DNA of 64,000 nt from Corinectria fuckeliana (taxonomy: Eukaryota; Ascomycota; Sordariomycetes; Hypocreales; Nectriaceae). Where the stretch lies: the NCBI GenBank assembly GCA_019137255.1, contig WPDH01000121.1:1-64000 (forward strand). Reading direction: 5' to 3'. The notes beneath the pieces were generated by a model, which ran no database searches, was not told the DNA's origin, and worked only from the letters and a program-made list of their open reading frames with translations. Every line of letters begins with the position of its first letter. Position 1 is the stretch's first letter. Shown one piece after another: positions 11,107 through 23,050 of the stretch. The translations under genes were made by a program, and so were the position numbers.

Positions 11107-11568
11107 AGTTTCCTCAACAACTTTTTTGGTATGGGGCTGTTAACAAGACTAAGCATGGCGTTCTGGACTTTGTTTTTAAAGGGGGGCGATAGATCTGGCT
11201 TCATATGGAAAAGCAAGTCAAGAAATAGACGCATCGTACACAAAATTGTACAATTAGACATCTACATCATCAGAATCGAAAATTGGTGACGTGCTCATCA
11301 TGTACCAGCGAAGGGTTCCGAGACTGACGAACTTGGTGAACAGAGAACAGCTGGCTGTAGCGTTTGTAATAGCACAGAAAAAGAACAGCCGTCTGAGCCA
11401 ACCAAGTCATCCTGTGGACAGACATTCTATCCGTTTAGTGACAACATTGCTGACAGCATAAATCATGGTATTCATCATTCTTATCCAAGTTATAGGGGAC
11501 CATGTCGTAATCATGATGCCATGCTTGTATATGTTATAGCAGTCATATCGTAACCATGATAATCGGCG
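11107..11568. other. Convergent 3' region between TRK and polymerase kappa
   Basis: 462 bp of A/T-richer DNA holding the 3' ends of both genes. No coding signal seen. Confidence 0.6.
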
Positions 11569-13493
11569 CTATCCGAAACGTAGCTGCTTTTGCTTAGGGT
11601 CAACAGCTCGTGGCCGCCCTCGCTTCTTCTCTGCCACCCTCGGCTTCTTGGTCTCAGGCGTTAAATCCCGTGGTAACGAAGGCCCATCAGCATGGACAGC
11701 ATCACGGATAGTCTGACGGGAGAGACACAGGTCGATGTGCTCGTTGAAGAGCCGTTCATCGGCTGCCTGTGGGCGACCGCAGATGGGACAGTCCCATCGC
11801 TCCTCCTCCTCTGGAGGCGAGTTCTCCTTTGTCGGATTTGGAGCGATCTCTTTGCCGTGCCTCCGACTTGGAGAGCTACTATTAGGACCTTCATGGTTAC
11901 AGAGTACGTCTTCTGGGGGGTCGTCTCTGCCGGACTCCTGAATTTCATGTTCCGGCCACTGCTGCCATTCTCCCTCGTCGTCAGTGGCCTTTCTCTTGAG
12001 GCCGCTATCCGGGTCGTTTCCACGGCTTCGGAGCCCAAAAAATGCCATGGTATCAGGCCTTTTCGTACTAACGAGGTGCGTAACTCGGAGACCCATCAGC
12101 CGCAGCCTCAGCCCGGGCATGTCTTGCTCCAGCTTGGTGAGGATGGGCAGAGCGTAGTTGTACAGATCGTCGGCGAGGTAGATGGCCCGGGGACCGACGG
12201 CTTGACGGGTTAAGACTTCGAAAGTATGCAGCTTCACTTTGAGGCACAGGGTGCGGCCCTTGCACTCAGCACGCTTCAGGTCCTTTTCCAGTTCCTCGGC
12301 AGTCCAGCGAAGCTTTTCTCTGAACTTTGCGGGGTCAGACATCTCCTTGAAGGTGCTCTCAGTGCCAACGCTCTTGCGCTCGTACTCCTCTGCGGGCTGG
12401 ACCTTGGTGCGGCCGAGTCCAAGATAGCACGCGAACAGGAACTCAGATGTCTTGTCGCCGAAGAGCGGGTTGAGCAACTGTCTATACGCGTAGATGTCGC
12501 CACATGTCTTGATACCAATTTCCAACAGCTCTCGTTCGAGAACTCTACCGATCCCATTGACCTTGCGGGTAGGCAGGTCCCTCATGAATTTCATGATTGC
12601 AGCCCGGTCGCTGGGTAAGACATACTGACCATTGGGCTTATTCATGTTGGAACATATCTTCGCCAGCTTAGCATTTGCCGCGATACCAGCAGAAACAGTA
12701 ATGCTTGTCTTCTCGTGGACTTCTCTCCTCATCTGGTCCACTACCTCGGCAGGATCCATGTTCTTTTCTTGGCAGTATTCTGTGATGTTAAGATAGGCCT
12801 CATCGATACTAGCGCTTTCAAATCGTGGATCGTACTCGACGAAGACTTCTCTCACTTCTTGCGCTTTCGCAGTATACTTGTCAAAGTTAAGTTTGATGAA
12901 TATTAGATCCGGGCACAATTTCTTAGCCACGAACCCGGCCATTCCGGATCGACAGCCATATTGCCGTGCGACGTAGTTGCAAGTGGTTAAAACACCACCG
13001 CCTACAGCAAATGGAAGATCCTTCAGTTCCGGACGGTCCAGCTGCTCCACAGCTGCGTAGAAGGCATCGCAGTCGACGTGGACGATGTGTTGGGTAAGGT
13101 CTCTGGTGACCTCGAGCTCGGAGATCAAGCGATCAGCGTTCCGCAGTTCTCGGGTCAGGTCTTGCTTCTCGAGGTGGGATTTCCGAGATATTATTTGCTC
13201 GATCTTCTGGGTGAGGACTTTATCACGAGATTCTTCGCGGTTGAAAAACTTGGAGCCTTTAGACGCATTGTAGATGATTTCGGAGACCTAACAGACAAGG
13301 GTCAGCAATGAATGGGAACTATTTTGGGGAATTTATGCACCTTGCTCTGATCAACTTTTTCTAACCCGGCCTTGGTGAGTGAAGGACCGAGTAGATGGTA
13401 CTTCAGGGTCTTGAGGTTATCGTCTATGTTTTCTTCGGGGTCATTGTTGGGAGGCGGCAGCTCCTCCGGCGAATGCGGTTCTGGAGTGGTCAT
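11569..13493 (-). CDS. DNA polymerase kappa, Y-family translesion polymerase (623 aa)
   Basis: Two exons on the minus strand, 13341-13493 and 11569-13287, with a 53-nt intron. The N-terminal ~105 residues carry the kappa-specific clasp. The catalytic core begins at IVHVDCDAFYAAVE with metal-binding Asp123; SIDEAYLNIT gives Asp213/Glu214. The helix-hairpin-helix (KVNGIGR) and little-finger regions follow. Near the C-terminus is one Rad18-type UBZ zinc finger (Cys551, Cys554, His568, Cys572) for ubiquitinated PCNA. The tail is basic with a KRGRPR block (likely nuclear localisation) and ends KQLRFG, which may be a degenerate PIP element. The enzyme bypasses minor-groove and other DNA lesions. 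S. cerevisiae lacks it; most Pezizomycotina have it. MTTPEPHS is the first in-frame ATG. Confidence 0.94.
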
Positions 13494-14170
13494 GGCGAAG
13501 AAAGCGCGGAAGTGGACGAAAAACTGCAACGTAACGCTCTCAGATGTCGCAGAAACATCATGAACATCAGCCTAGGGCCACTTGAATAGGCGTCGCGTCT
13601 CGGAGGATGACGGAGGGAGCTGAGACGTGGTCCCTACGGTTCTAGATAGCTTAGGTGCTCAACGCGTTCAAAGCGTAACACGAAATCACGTGAGGTCGCT
13701 TAAACCATGGCACCTGAAGCTGAGCTGCTTAGGTAACTACTGAGTTAAGGTGCAACTGTGATGACGATGTGGGGTCGCAGTGGGAGACAGTGGGACATGT
13801 CAACGACACCAAGGGTCTTTGCATCGTCATTGGCCAGCGGGCGAGTTCCCCTCCTCCCAGAACAGCCAAGAACAGGCGGTTAAGCGCCGAGTTCGACGAC
13901 CATTTGCAGGGCGTCCAGGGCTACACCCGCTGTACATGCAATATCGAAGCAGATGCAGATCAGCTTTGTTACCGCCCAGCGGCCAAGTGGGCGCACGAGG
14001 TACAAAACCCAAGCTGCCCGCAAGTTGCTGAGCTTGGGTTGCATTTCTTCTCCTCCTTTTCTCCGACTTGTAGCTTGGGCATCTTGCGATCTTGCTGCAC
14101 TTTGCGACGACAAGCGTCTTCGGGTTGCTCTCTCTGCTCTCTGCAAAGCCCTGCTGGCTGGACTCACAAG
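13494..14170. promoter_or_regulatory. Divergent promoter region (polymerase kappa / 421-aa gene)
   Basis: 677 bp between two divergently transcribed genes, so it should contain both promoters. It includes a TCACGTGA palindrome at 13686-13693. Overlapping open frames on both strands (13769-14212, 13880-14326) are chance-like. Confidence 0.5.
13686..13693. promoter_or_regulatory. TCACGTGA palindrome (bHLH-type site)
   Basis: An 8-bp palindrome with an E-box core (CACGTG), the consensus class bound by Cbf1/USF-like bHLH proteins. It lies about 193 bp upstream of the polymerase kappa start. The same octamer is found upstream of PRP17 at 42360-42367. That it functions is inference. Confidence 0.35.
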
Positions 14171-15558
14171 ATGGCAGCGCGACCAGGAGAGGAGAACGTC
14201 GCTACGCTGTGAGTCTGGCGCACTAGAAACAGTGTAAGAATACATTGGATATTGACTCACATCGCCCACAGCTTTGCGGATATCCACTACTACTATGGGG
14301 CGCCGGATGTGAAGCCACGGCATCATCGCTTCGACAAGGGCTCATACGTCTACCTGTTTGAAAACCCGAACGAGAGGCGGTGTCGCATTGAAGTCGCCAA
14401 CAACCCTGGCGGCGAGGACCAAGATGCCTTTGATGGATGTAAGGCAACACGGCAAGTCCTTCATGGGAGAATGCGCGCTGACCCTGGGTACGAATAGTCC
14501 TCGACCAGGCTCACCTTCGATACTCCTACAAACAACATTGTATGGTCTCACTTACTGTAGCCGACAACGTCAACCAGGACGAATGGCATCTGCCAACCTA
14601 CGACCCACGAAATGAGAATAAATACCACTACAAGCTCCACTCGCTGGATATCTACTTTTGGACGCAGCAAGATGCGCTACAGTTCGTCAATGGTGTGAGA
14701 ATGGTCATCCAGCCCTCGCAAGTGGAAGTCCTTGACGAGCCTGGCCCGCCTCCTCAACCAGCTCCCATGAGTTCCGTGGTACAGCAGCTGGAGAATGTGG
14801 CTATCTCAGATCCGCAGTACGGATCACCGAACCCGCACGCGCCCAGTTTCGCGCCGCCCCCGACAGCTCTATCGGCTCAGGCTTCCGCGCCGGCCAACTT
14901 TGCACCCATGGCTTACAACCCCGCCGCCCCTGCTGCGCCGGAGACGATACAGCATCGCGAGAAGACTCCCCCGCCAGACGAAGACCCGCTCAACCCGCTG
15001 GCGGTGGCCGTCGCGTATGACTACCACAAGCAACCGTTCACGCCTGGGATGCCGCCGCCGTCGCAGTTCCCACCCGGCGGATTGACGAGTCCCGGCATGC
15101 CCCCGCCCCAGTTCGGTGTGCTGCCTCAGCATCCTCAGCATCCTGGCCTTCTCCGCGCCGCGACAATGCCCACCCACGGCGCTCTCGGTAGCCCATACGG
15201 CTCAACATTCCCCGGATCACCGTTTCCCGGTCCGCCTGCAACGCAGCCGCCACCTCAGCAGGCCATAGCCCAGCCTCCAGGACAACCGACGCCGCCGGCA
15301 TCCAACCCGGCGGCCCCGCCTCCGCCACAGGGTGGCTTCTCGCAGTACTCATATGCCCAGCAACAGGCCCAGCCTGGATCGCAAGACTACAGCGTGCATC
15401 AACAAGTGTACCGACCGACACAGACGGAGATGAACAACCCGGACTCGTATTCGTATCAACCGAAGACGGAGGGCAAGGGCAAGCTTGAGGAGAATGCTGG
15501 ACGGCTGGAGCGTGGAGTCAGTGGGATGCTAAAGAAGTTCGAGAAGAAGTTTGGATAA
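14171..15558 (+). CDS. Conserved-looking fungal protein with Pro/Gln-rich tail (421 aa)
   Basis: Three exons: 14171-14208, 14272-14438 and 14498-15558. The N-terminal ~150 residues look like one folded domain rich in aromatic residues (FADIHYYYGAPDVKPRHHRF, WHLPTYDPRNENKYHYKLHS, YFWTQQDALQFVNGVR). Residues ~170-390 are Pro/Gln/Ala-rich and disordered. The last ~30 residues are charged and probably helical. There is no signal peptide or membrane segment. The first domain resembles a PH-like or EVH-like fold only in general feel. I do not recognise a named family and assign no function. The start ATG is the only one that splices into the domain in frame. Confidence 0.75.
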
Positions 15559-18486
15559 GCAGCACAAGCCGGGAGGGAGTAGCCGCTGAGCGGGCCGGGA
15601 GGCCAGGAGGACGGAAGAAGCAGGAGTTTGAAAGTTACTTTCTTGCAGCAGATGTCGATGTGGTTATTTCTCAACGTAACTTGTTAATTGCTTAATCAAA
15701 GGAGACTGACAAATTAGGTACCGTCATACGTTGTACACTCTGGGGTGGTTTGCCTTGAGAGAGCGTATAGAGAGGGTCCAACCGACCCCTGTGGAAAAAA
15801 TACGTGTAACATCATTCCACATGCTGTGTGTGCTGTTTCCGCAGTGATACAGCTACTATACTTCGTACGTCAACATTGTCCAATGCCAGGCGAAGTACAA
15901 GGCCAGCCCTGTAGAGGGTTGATGTGCCAACTACACAGCTTGGGGATCCTCATCCGTGTGCAACTTCTATCCCCGCCTCTTGCTGTCACTGGTACGAAGG
16001 CCTTGTACTCCCCAGGACGATGCCTGAGACGATGCCACGGCCATAGAAGCGTCGGTAGCATCGGTACGAACGGAAAGCGTGGGATCGCGAGATACGTTAT
16101 CCACTGTCAAGCCACACTGCTCGATCACGAAAATGACAAATGGCGGTATAGTAAGTTGCGTTTGGTACGGATTCTCCGGGTCAGACGTATCGGGTCAACT
16201 TCCCAAACTCGGAAACCCCCATTCCCATTCCTAGTCCCCTCGCCCGGCAAAAGGTCGGCCTCCATCAAACTGATTCTCGGGAAACTGTGGCCGGGCGGAG
16301 CTGAAAATAGTGCGTATGGAGAGATGATGCAGCCTCAGCCACTGCGCCTCTTTGTGAACACACTACGTGCGTCGCTGACGGGCTGGCGGCGTTGGAATTG
16401 ATGTTGCCGCTTTTAAGCCGAGTGCTCAACCAACCCCCGCCATCTGCTTTGCGAATTGATTGATGAATGGGACGATGTTTCTCCCAGCAAGGCACTCAGT
16501 AAAGGTGAACAGCTGCAAGGGAAATTACTTCGGAAGGTGGCATGTAGGTAGGTAGGTACCCGTGCCGTTCCTCGAAGGAGAATGAATGCCATCGGCGAAT
16601 ATCCTGTGTCACCCAGGTTTACGGCATCGTAGAGTCGAGTTGAGAAACCGCATGGCCTCGAACCATTGAGGCATTGATGCTGAAATAAGCTGGGGTCCCA
16701 TCAAAACTTCTCCCGGGGGTGAAATGCTTGGTGAAGCTAGAGCTCAGGGCTCTTTTTCCCCAACACGGGTTGAAAGGTGTGCCAAGCTCGATGAGGGCTT
16801 CTGAAATGGCTTTATTATTGAGGATGCTTGAGAGAGCCAAGGGCGATTCCAGTTGCCACTCTAGTAAGTCCAGTAAAATGAAAGGGGCAATACGATGAGG
16901 GGCGGGCTCCTTGTGCCACAGCTGATACGAGGCGTTAGAGGACATGCTTGGCAATGTTGGTAACCGAGCTGCTGAGCTTCCATTGGAAAAAGGCACGGAG
17001 ATGTGATCTCGAGTTGTCGAGTGAGAACCTGGACTACCTTGCTACCTTAGGGCGGCCAGAGTGCTAAGCCAGAGTGTAAGGCTACCTACATCCTCTATAC
17101 TAGATAGACTAGTAGGTAATAGGTGGTCTACACTACGTAGTCTGACCGTTTGGGTGTTCAGCATCCGAGACATTGGGGAGCAGCTAGGGAGGAAGTGTGG
17201 AGCAGCCGTCGGGACATGGACGTGGAGCAGTAATAATTAGTCAAAAGACCAGGGACCAGTAGATGGGCCCGTAGATCTGGGTTGATTGCGTAACTGTATT
17301 TTGTATTTTGCAGGTTGGCTCTGGATGCTCTGGATGCCTAGTGCGACGGTTGAACAACTCGGCCATGGCCCTCATGGTAACTTCCGTCTTCCGTACCTAC
17401 GGAGTACGGAAGTATTAGGAGTATTATGGTTTGGAAGATGGAAGACACCAGCCACAGCCAGGCACCCACACAAGCAAGGCATCAATCAATCAACTTGCTC
17501 CATCCCAGTGTCGTTTTCGTTGGTGCGACTGTCTCATCTCATCTCATCTCACCTTCTCACTCGGCCACCCTTATCCTCATCCTCGTTCCCATCTTTTTCC
17601 ATCTACGGCGTCGCATTGCATTGCCTTCAAGCACCCACCACCGACTTGCGTATCCCCCGGAGAACCATCAGCAACCTAGATATCCAGACTAGCTAGGTGC
17701 TACGTACGTACGACCAGGGTTGCAAGCTCGCCAGGCCCCACGACCGCCTGATGTCACCCGGCGTCGATCGTTGAGCGGCGGAGCATCGGTAGCGCCGGCC
17801 ACCTTTTCGAGTGCGATAGTAAATCTGACGGCCAAGCCCGGCCCACCCACTCGCCACTCACCACTCACCACTCACCACTCATCAACTGTTGACGTTTGCT
17901 TGTGGCAACGGCCCGTGACGGGGTTGGTTCCCCAAATCCCCCTCGCATTCTCTCCCAGCTTTGCCTGCCAGCCTGCCCTAACCTCGTTGATCCTGTCTCA
18001 CCTGTGTGCCTTTCCACTACTCCGTACAGACGTCCAAGACTCCATCCTCCAGCCCCTCCAGCCCCTAGTCCGGGGAGTACAAGAAGCAGCAGCATCGAGC
18101 AGAAGCGGGCCTAGAAACAACTATCCCAGTCGACTCGACCCAACCCAAGCAAGGCCCAGCCCGCCTACCGGCCAACCAACCTTGCGACTGATACGGCGGC
18201 TGTGCCTGGAACAAGGTCCCTCGCCCGACGCAGACAAAGACGTAGGCCTAGGTCTAGACCCAGAAACACAAGAGACCCGAGAGCTAGATTGCCCCCGTGC
18301 TTCTCGTCGACATCATCTTGCTCCCCAAAAAACTTCGAAGTCAATCCTCTCAACTTCTGCCTTACCTCTGCCTTGTCCCTGCCGGCCTTTGTCGCATTCC
18401 CGGCCACGGTCTCTCAATCAGCAACCTCTGCTACTGGGTTTGCCCCTCTCTGGCGCCTTGGTCTGCGTGCCGCAGCTGAGTCCAAG
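15559..18486. other. Intergenic, 2.9 kb, no convincing gene
   Basis: A 657-nt open frame (15745-16401, +) and a 378-nt one (16619-16996, -) lie here; neither resembles anything I know. From about 17480 to 18480 the plus strand is C/T-rich with a CCACTCA tandem repeat (17848-17882), most likely the leader and promoter of the gene starting at 18487. ACTAGT/TACGTAG-type motifs cluster at 17098-17142. Confidence 0.5.
17848..17882. repeat. (CCACTCA)n heptamer repeat
   Basis: About five tandem heptamers, one with a single change, about 600 bp upstream of the 471-aa gene within its C-rich leader. Confidence 0.8.
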
Positions 18487-19979
18487 ATGCACTTGAATGC
18501 TGCGCAACCCCATGCCTGGGTCGTCCGCGCCGCTCAACCACAACACACGGCATCAGGCAGCGACAAAGGCAGCGACAAAGGCAACGACTCAAGTGCCAGC
18601 ACGACTACTATCGTTCTTGTTGTAAGTCACCATGCGACTGTGTCGCGGCTCAACCCCAGGCGTTGCTGTGCAGGGCTAATGTGTTGTCATTGCCATAGGT
18701 CGTCGCCAGCGTCGTCACCTTACTTCTTGCCGGTGTAATCTGGATCTTCTTTTCGAGAAGGGCCAAAAATAAATCTAGTACCTTGGAACCGACTGACGAC
18801 CAAAAGAAAAAAGGCTTCTTCGGACGAGTAGCCGGTCGCATCCGGGGCGGCCGCTACGAACAGGCTTCCGGCGATGATGCTGACTCGTCACACCAACTCA
18901 ACCCGACTCAAACCCCACGCAGTCGTGATGTCGAGCAGGCCACGAATCAGAATGGTACGACCACGGCGGCTGTAGATCGAAATACATCTGTCAGGTCCAT
19001 CATGACCCTGCCTGCATACCGCCAAATGGCCAACATCAATGAACAAGTGCTGGGCCGGGAGGGAGAACGTGATGGAGTTGACGTCATCGTAGACCTCCCA
19101 AATCAGGAGGAAGAGGAGGAGCTACGCGATCAAGAGATGGAGACGATGTACCAGATCAGGACAACCCGGCGACAATTGCTAGCAGAACGGGAGGAGAGAA
19201 GGATACAACGGCTTGAGGCACGAAGACGGAACGACGCAGCCGCGCTCGAGGATATCCGCACCCGGACACGAGCAGCCAACCAGAACACTACAATCGCGGA
19301 TCTCCGACAGGCCGTGGACCATATCAAGGATACCCGCAACCGCTCAGTGTCGAGTGTATCCTATGCAGACGTAGGGATCGCTCATCATGACGGAACCAGA
19401 ATCCGGGCCAACAGCACTGAGAGCGAAAGGGTAGGATTGCTTGAAGACGCCGGCAGCATTGGACTTGGGCACAATCGAGGACGCAGCGCAAGCTCTGCCG
19501 CGAGCGGTCAAACCGACTTCGTGTCTTTAGCTCCCACCACATCTAGAGGAGACTCGTTGTCGGGAGGGCCTTGGGTACTCAACGGGGACGGAAGAGCATC
19601 GAACACCGATCTTACTGAGATGGACTTGGGCGACACGGCGATGCCCCCGCCAGAGTACCAAGACGTGTCCCTGTTCGAGGGGGGAGGGTCAACCACGCCA
19701 TCGGACGAACCTCCGCCAGATTATCCCGGCCCGTACCGCTCCGCATCGCAGAGGACGCAACGCAGCCTCACCACGGCCCGGCAAAGCGAGGATGTGGAGC
19801 CGGAGAGCGAGAGCCACACCCAGCCATCAGCCCAGCCATCAGGCCTCGGTATCAGCCGTGGAGTGGGCGGCGTTCCTCAGCTTCCCAGCCTAAGGATTTC
19901 GCGACTCCCCGAGATTGTCATCGAGCCGTCGAGCGCTCGGCCTCGCGACGACGACGACCACCGCGAAACATCACTATAA
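18487..19979 (+). CDS. Single-pass membrane protein of unknown function (471 aa)
   Basis: Two exons, 18487-18621 and 18699-19979, joined across a 77-nt intron with a GTAAGT donor and CATAG acceptor. A short Ser/Thr-rich N-terminal part with a 12-bp repeat (SDKG units) is followed by one transmembrane segment at ~residues 40-62, whose codons lie on both sides of the intron, and then a stop-transfer SRR. The long C-terminal part is hydrophilic. It has a coiled-coil, Arg/Glu-rich block (~150-220: REERRIQRLEARRRND), Ser-rich stretches and PPPEYQ/PPPDYPG elements that resemble PPxY-type WW-ligand sites for Rsp5-like ubiquitin ligases. Type I or type III topology is likely. The layout recalls fungal Mid2-like or arrestin-adaptor membrane proteins. 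I do not recognise a named family. Confidence 0.8.
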
Positions 19980-22239
19980 CATGCTTTCGCAGCTTGAAAG
20001 GTATACCTTCACTTGTTCTTTTCTTTTTCACCGTCGACGTGTTTTTTTTTTTTCGCGGCAGCATGGAGTTTTGGTCTTGGGTATAATGAAGGTTACGTAT
20101 AGGGGGGCTCCCCAACCGAATGAGATGAGCTACGTAGCACAGCAGCATGGGGTGTGAGTTGGTATACAATGGATTTGCACTCGGATATCTGGGTATCTGT
20201 GAAGGAAGGGTTGGAAAAGGGGATGGTTGTAATAGATGGTCACACATAGGTTAGCGGTAGTAGTCTCACGCTTTAGTCGTGGAGCGATGTACATTAGAAG
20301 CCAACCGCAGTATCTAAGGTCTACCAGATGATTCACCCTGAGTTACGGTGTGTTAAAGATGCCAAAGCGGTGTTTGCACCAAGTGGCATAGTTCGTTACT
20401 GTCATAGATGTGGCTCTGGATGCCATCGGGTGAAGACATCTAGTGCATCAGCTCCTCGTAGGACATGTCAATGGTAGGTCGACGACAACAAGTCCCCAAT
20501 TCAGATGGAGCGGGCCTGATCCCAGTAGATTAGGTCCGATAAATTGCTGGTGGGTCTGGCAATTGCTATGGGAGCGAGATGATTGATAAGGCAGATATTG
20601 TACTATGTATGCTGTTGGCCAAGCTGAAGAAATGGCATGTGAAGGGCGTGGCAAGACACGTGGTTGAAGGGACGAGCTTTCGACTTGACGATCCACCAGA
20701 ATCAAGATGTATTACAGTAGCTTAGTCGTTAGTCGTAGGGGAATTTGCAGGCCGGGTCATCGGCGAAAGCTTGGCGATTGGGACGTAGGAAGTAGGCAGA
20801 TGGAGGAGAGAAGAAGAGGTGAGGTGATAAGAGGAGGTAACGACAGGGGACGAGAGAGCCGGAGTGCCGTGGCCCACTCCCAGGCTCACCGATCGGCACA
20901 AGTTCCAGGTAGCTAGCTACCACTATTGGTCAGGATGGAAGATATATGTCAAGATGGTGCTGAGGAAACATGATGCTCTCCCAACGAAGCTGAGATGAGA
21001 CGCTCGAGGACTGGAGGGTAGCAATGCCAAGACATCTAGATGGGGATGAACCCGGCAGGGAGCCGGGAAGGATAGATAACCAATCCCTTCACAGCAACGA
21101 GACAAGAATCTGGAGAGCACTTGGTCAGCTTATGAAAGCTTTAGCTAAGCCTTGAGGGGAGCCGCGCGCAAAAGCTGGATTGCCAAGCATCACAGAGCCC
21201 AACTGCGGGGGGTTTGTCAGGATCGTGTAATAGGCTAGACTACTTCGTGCCCCATGGAAGATCGGACCAGGTGGGGAGGGCGTGCCCCTCAATAGATACA
21301 TACCGTATCTGCCAGTGCGAATAAGCGGCTGCGGTCGGGTTAACTATGTAAGCTTGACCAAGCAATGTGCCCTTCATCAGCCTTGACTCAGCAGTTCACC
21401 ACCAACAAGGCAAGGCATGATGGGAGAAGATGTGCCCCCGTAAGAGGGAGGAATGGAGGGGGGTGCGTCTATTTTTTTTATACTTGCAATGGTTGCCAGG
21501 ACAAGCAAGCTTAACACAGCACTCAATATCTTGGCTCTGGTAGAAGAGGCGCAAATGCGATGGCTGGCTATAAACATCTCGCATTGGCATGAGAGGGGGA
21601 TGGATGCAAGCACGCTCAATCCGGCAATTGGGGGCTTGGCCATTTCGCCAGCGGCCAATGGTTCAATCTGCCCAACCCAAAGATGTTCCCCTCCTGCTCT
21701 CAAGTAATTGACATATATCAACTCACCATCGTGCCGCTTAGAAATCCCCTCCAATGACGTCGATAGCCGCGCGCCCAGCGTCACTTGTGCACCTAGGTAC
21801 GTATTATTATGTACCTACCTATTCTCCAGCTCGGGTTTCTCTTTTCAGGTCCATCCACGCCGAGAACTGCGATGCGGGAGTAGACTTCAAGCTAACCTAG
21901 AGGCACAGGGAGGGTGTGTGAGCCGGAGCCAATAGTGGACTCGCATCCGCGGTGGAGAGGCTTCCCACTGCGGCTCTCACGCTTGCGCAGGTATTTGCTC
22001 GTTGCCGCAAGCACATGGATCCGTCCGTCGGCCGTGAATGGGGCATGGATGGACATGGGCATAGGCGTGGTGAGAGCTCTAGCCGAGCTTGCGGAAAGCG
22101 GGCCAAGGTATAAGACTGCTGAGACCTCCCCTCTCAATCCGTCCCTTTCTGCTCTCACTACAGCCCTCACTCAACTCACTTAGACTTCAAATTCGTTTGC
22201 ACTCTTCTCAAGCTCGATACCCGATACAATCCAAGCACA
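19980..22239. other. Intergenic, 2.3 kb, no gene seen
   Basis: Contains the 3' end of the 471-aa gene and the promoter of the WrbA-type gene. Open frames at 21377-21784 (-) and 21914-22183 (+) have no recognisable content and oppose other frames. Confidence 0.5.
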
Positions 22240-23050
22240 ATGGCTCCCAAGATCGCCATCGTCTACGTACGTGTTTGAACCTGCCCTCCTCCAACCCCGC
22301 TGCCAAGCAGCGTCATCATCATCATCGTCTTCGCGGCTACCTCTGGATTCTCGATGCTCTCAATAGCTTATCACATAGCTATTGGGCGGCTCTCGATTGT
22401 CTACCGAACCACTTTCAAAATACATTGCTCGATCACTCAGCTAACAAACATGCCTCCCACAGTACTCCATGTACGGCCACGTCAGACAGCTGGCCGAGGC
22501 CGAGAAGGCCGGTATCGAGAAGGCCGGCGGCACCGCCGACATCTTCCAGCTCCCCGAGACTCTCTCCGAGGAGGTCCTCGGCAAGATGTACGCCCCTCCC
22601 AAGCCCACCGACATCACCATCCTCAGCGACCCGTCCACCCTCGAGGCCTACGACGGCTTCCTGCTGGGCATTCCCACGCGATACGGAAACTTCCCCACGC
22701 AGTGGAAGGCCTTCTGGGACCAGACCGGCAAGCAGTGGTCCAGCGGCGGCTTCTGGGGCAAGATGGCTGGCCTCTTCATCTCCACCGGTACCCTCGGCGG
22801 CGGCCAGGAGTCGACGGCCATCGCGGCCATGTCCACTCTCACCCACCACGGCATCATCTACGTGCCCTTCGGTTACGCCAAGGCCTTTGGACAGATGGCT
22901 GACCTGAGCGAGGTCCACGGCGGCAGCCCCTGGGGCGCGGGCACCTTTTCCGGCGCCGATGGCTCGCGCCAGCCCACGCCCAAGGAGCTCGAGATCGCCA
23001 CCGTCCAGGGCGAGGAGTTCTACAAGACCGTTGCCAAGTACTCCGGTTGA
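22240..23050 (+). CDS. WrbA/Alt a 7-type NAD(P)H:quinone oxidoreductase (204 aa to first stop)
   Basis: Two exons, 22240-22266 and 22463-23050, with a 196-nt intron falling inside the FMN phosphate-binding loop (IVY/YSMYGHV). The flavodoxin-like fold is complete: the FMN loop, the GIPTRYGNFPTQWKAFWDQTG block, TGTLGGGQE and the THHGIIYVPFGY strand, which are hallmarks of WrbA, yeast Pst2/Rfs1/Ycp4 and the fungal allergen Alt a 7. Family members reduce quinones by two electrons using FMN; in yeast they associate with plasma-membrane eisosomes. The reading stops at TGA 23048-23050 after KYSG, but the same frame continues for 58 codons with strong coding bias and ends in a CaaX box (see the next entry). 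Yeast Ycp4 also has a C-terminal extension of similar kind. The MAPKIAIVY start is typical of the family. Confidence 0.95.

Noticed and set aside
15745..16401. 657-nt open frame (218 codons, +)
   Set aside because: No recognisable domain, odd composition (many Cys/Arg) and no start or splice context that supports a gene.
16619..16996. 378-nt open frame on the minus strand
   Set aside because: Looks superficially protein-like but has no family resemblance, and frames of this length are common by chance in this window.
17720..18496. 258-codon frame just before the 471-aa gene
   Set aside because: Lies in the C-rich leader, has no domain and overlaps the start of the membrane protein in another frame.
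22089..22907. Long plus-strand frame overlapping the WrbA gene
   Set aside because: Arg/Pro/Ser-rich shadow of the real coding frame; the flavodoxin frame has the conserved motifs.
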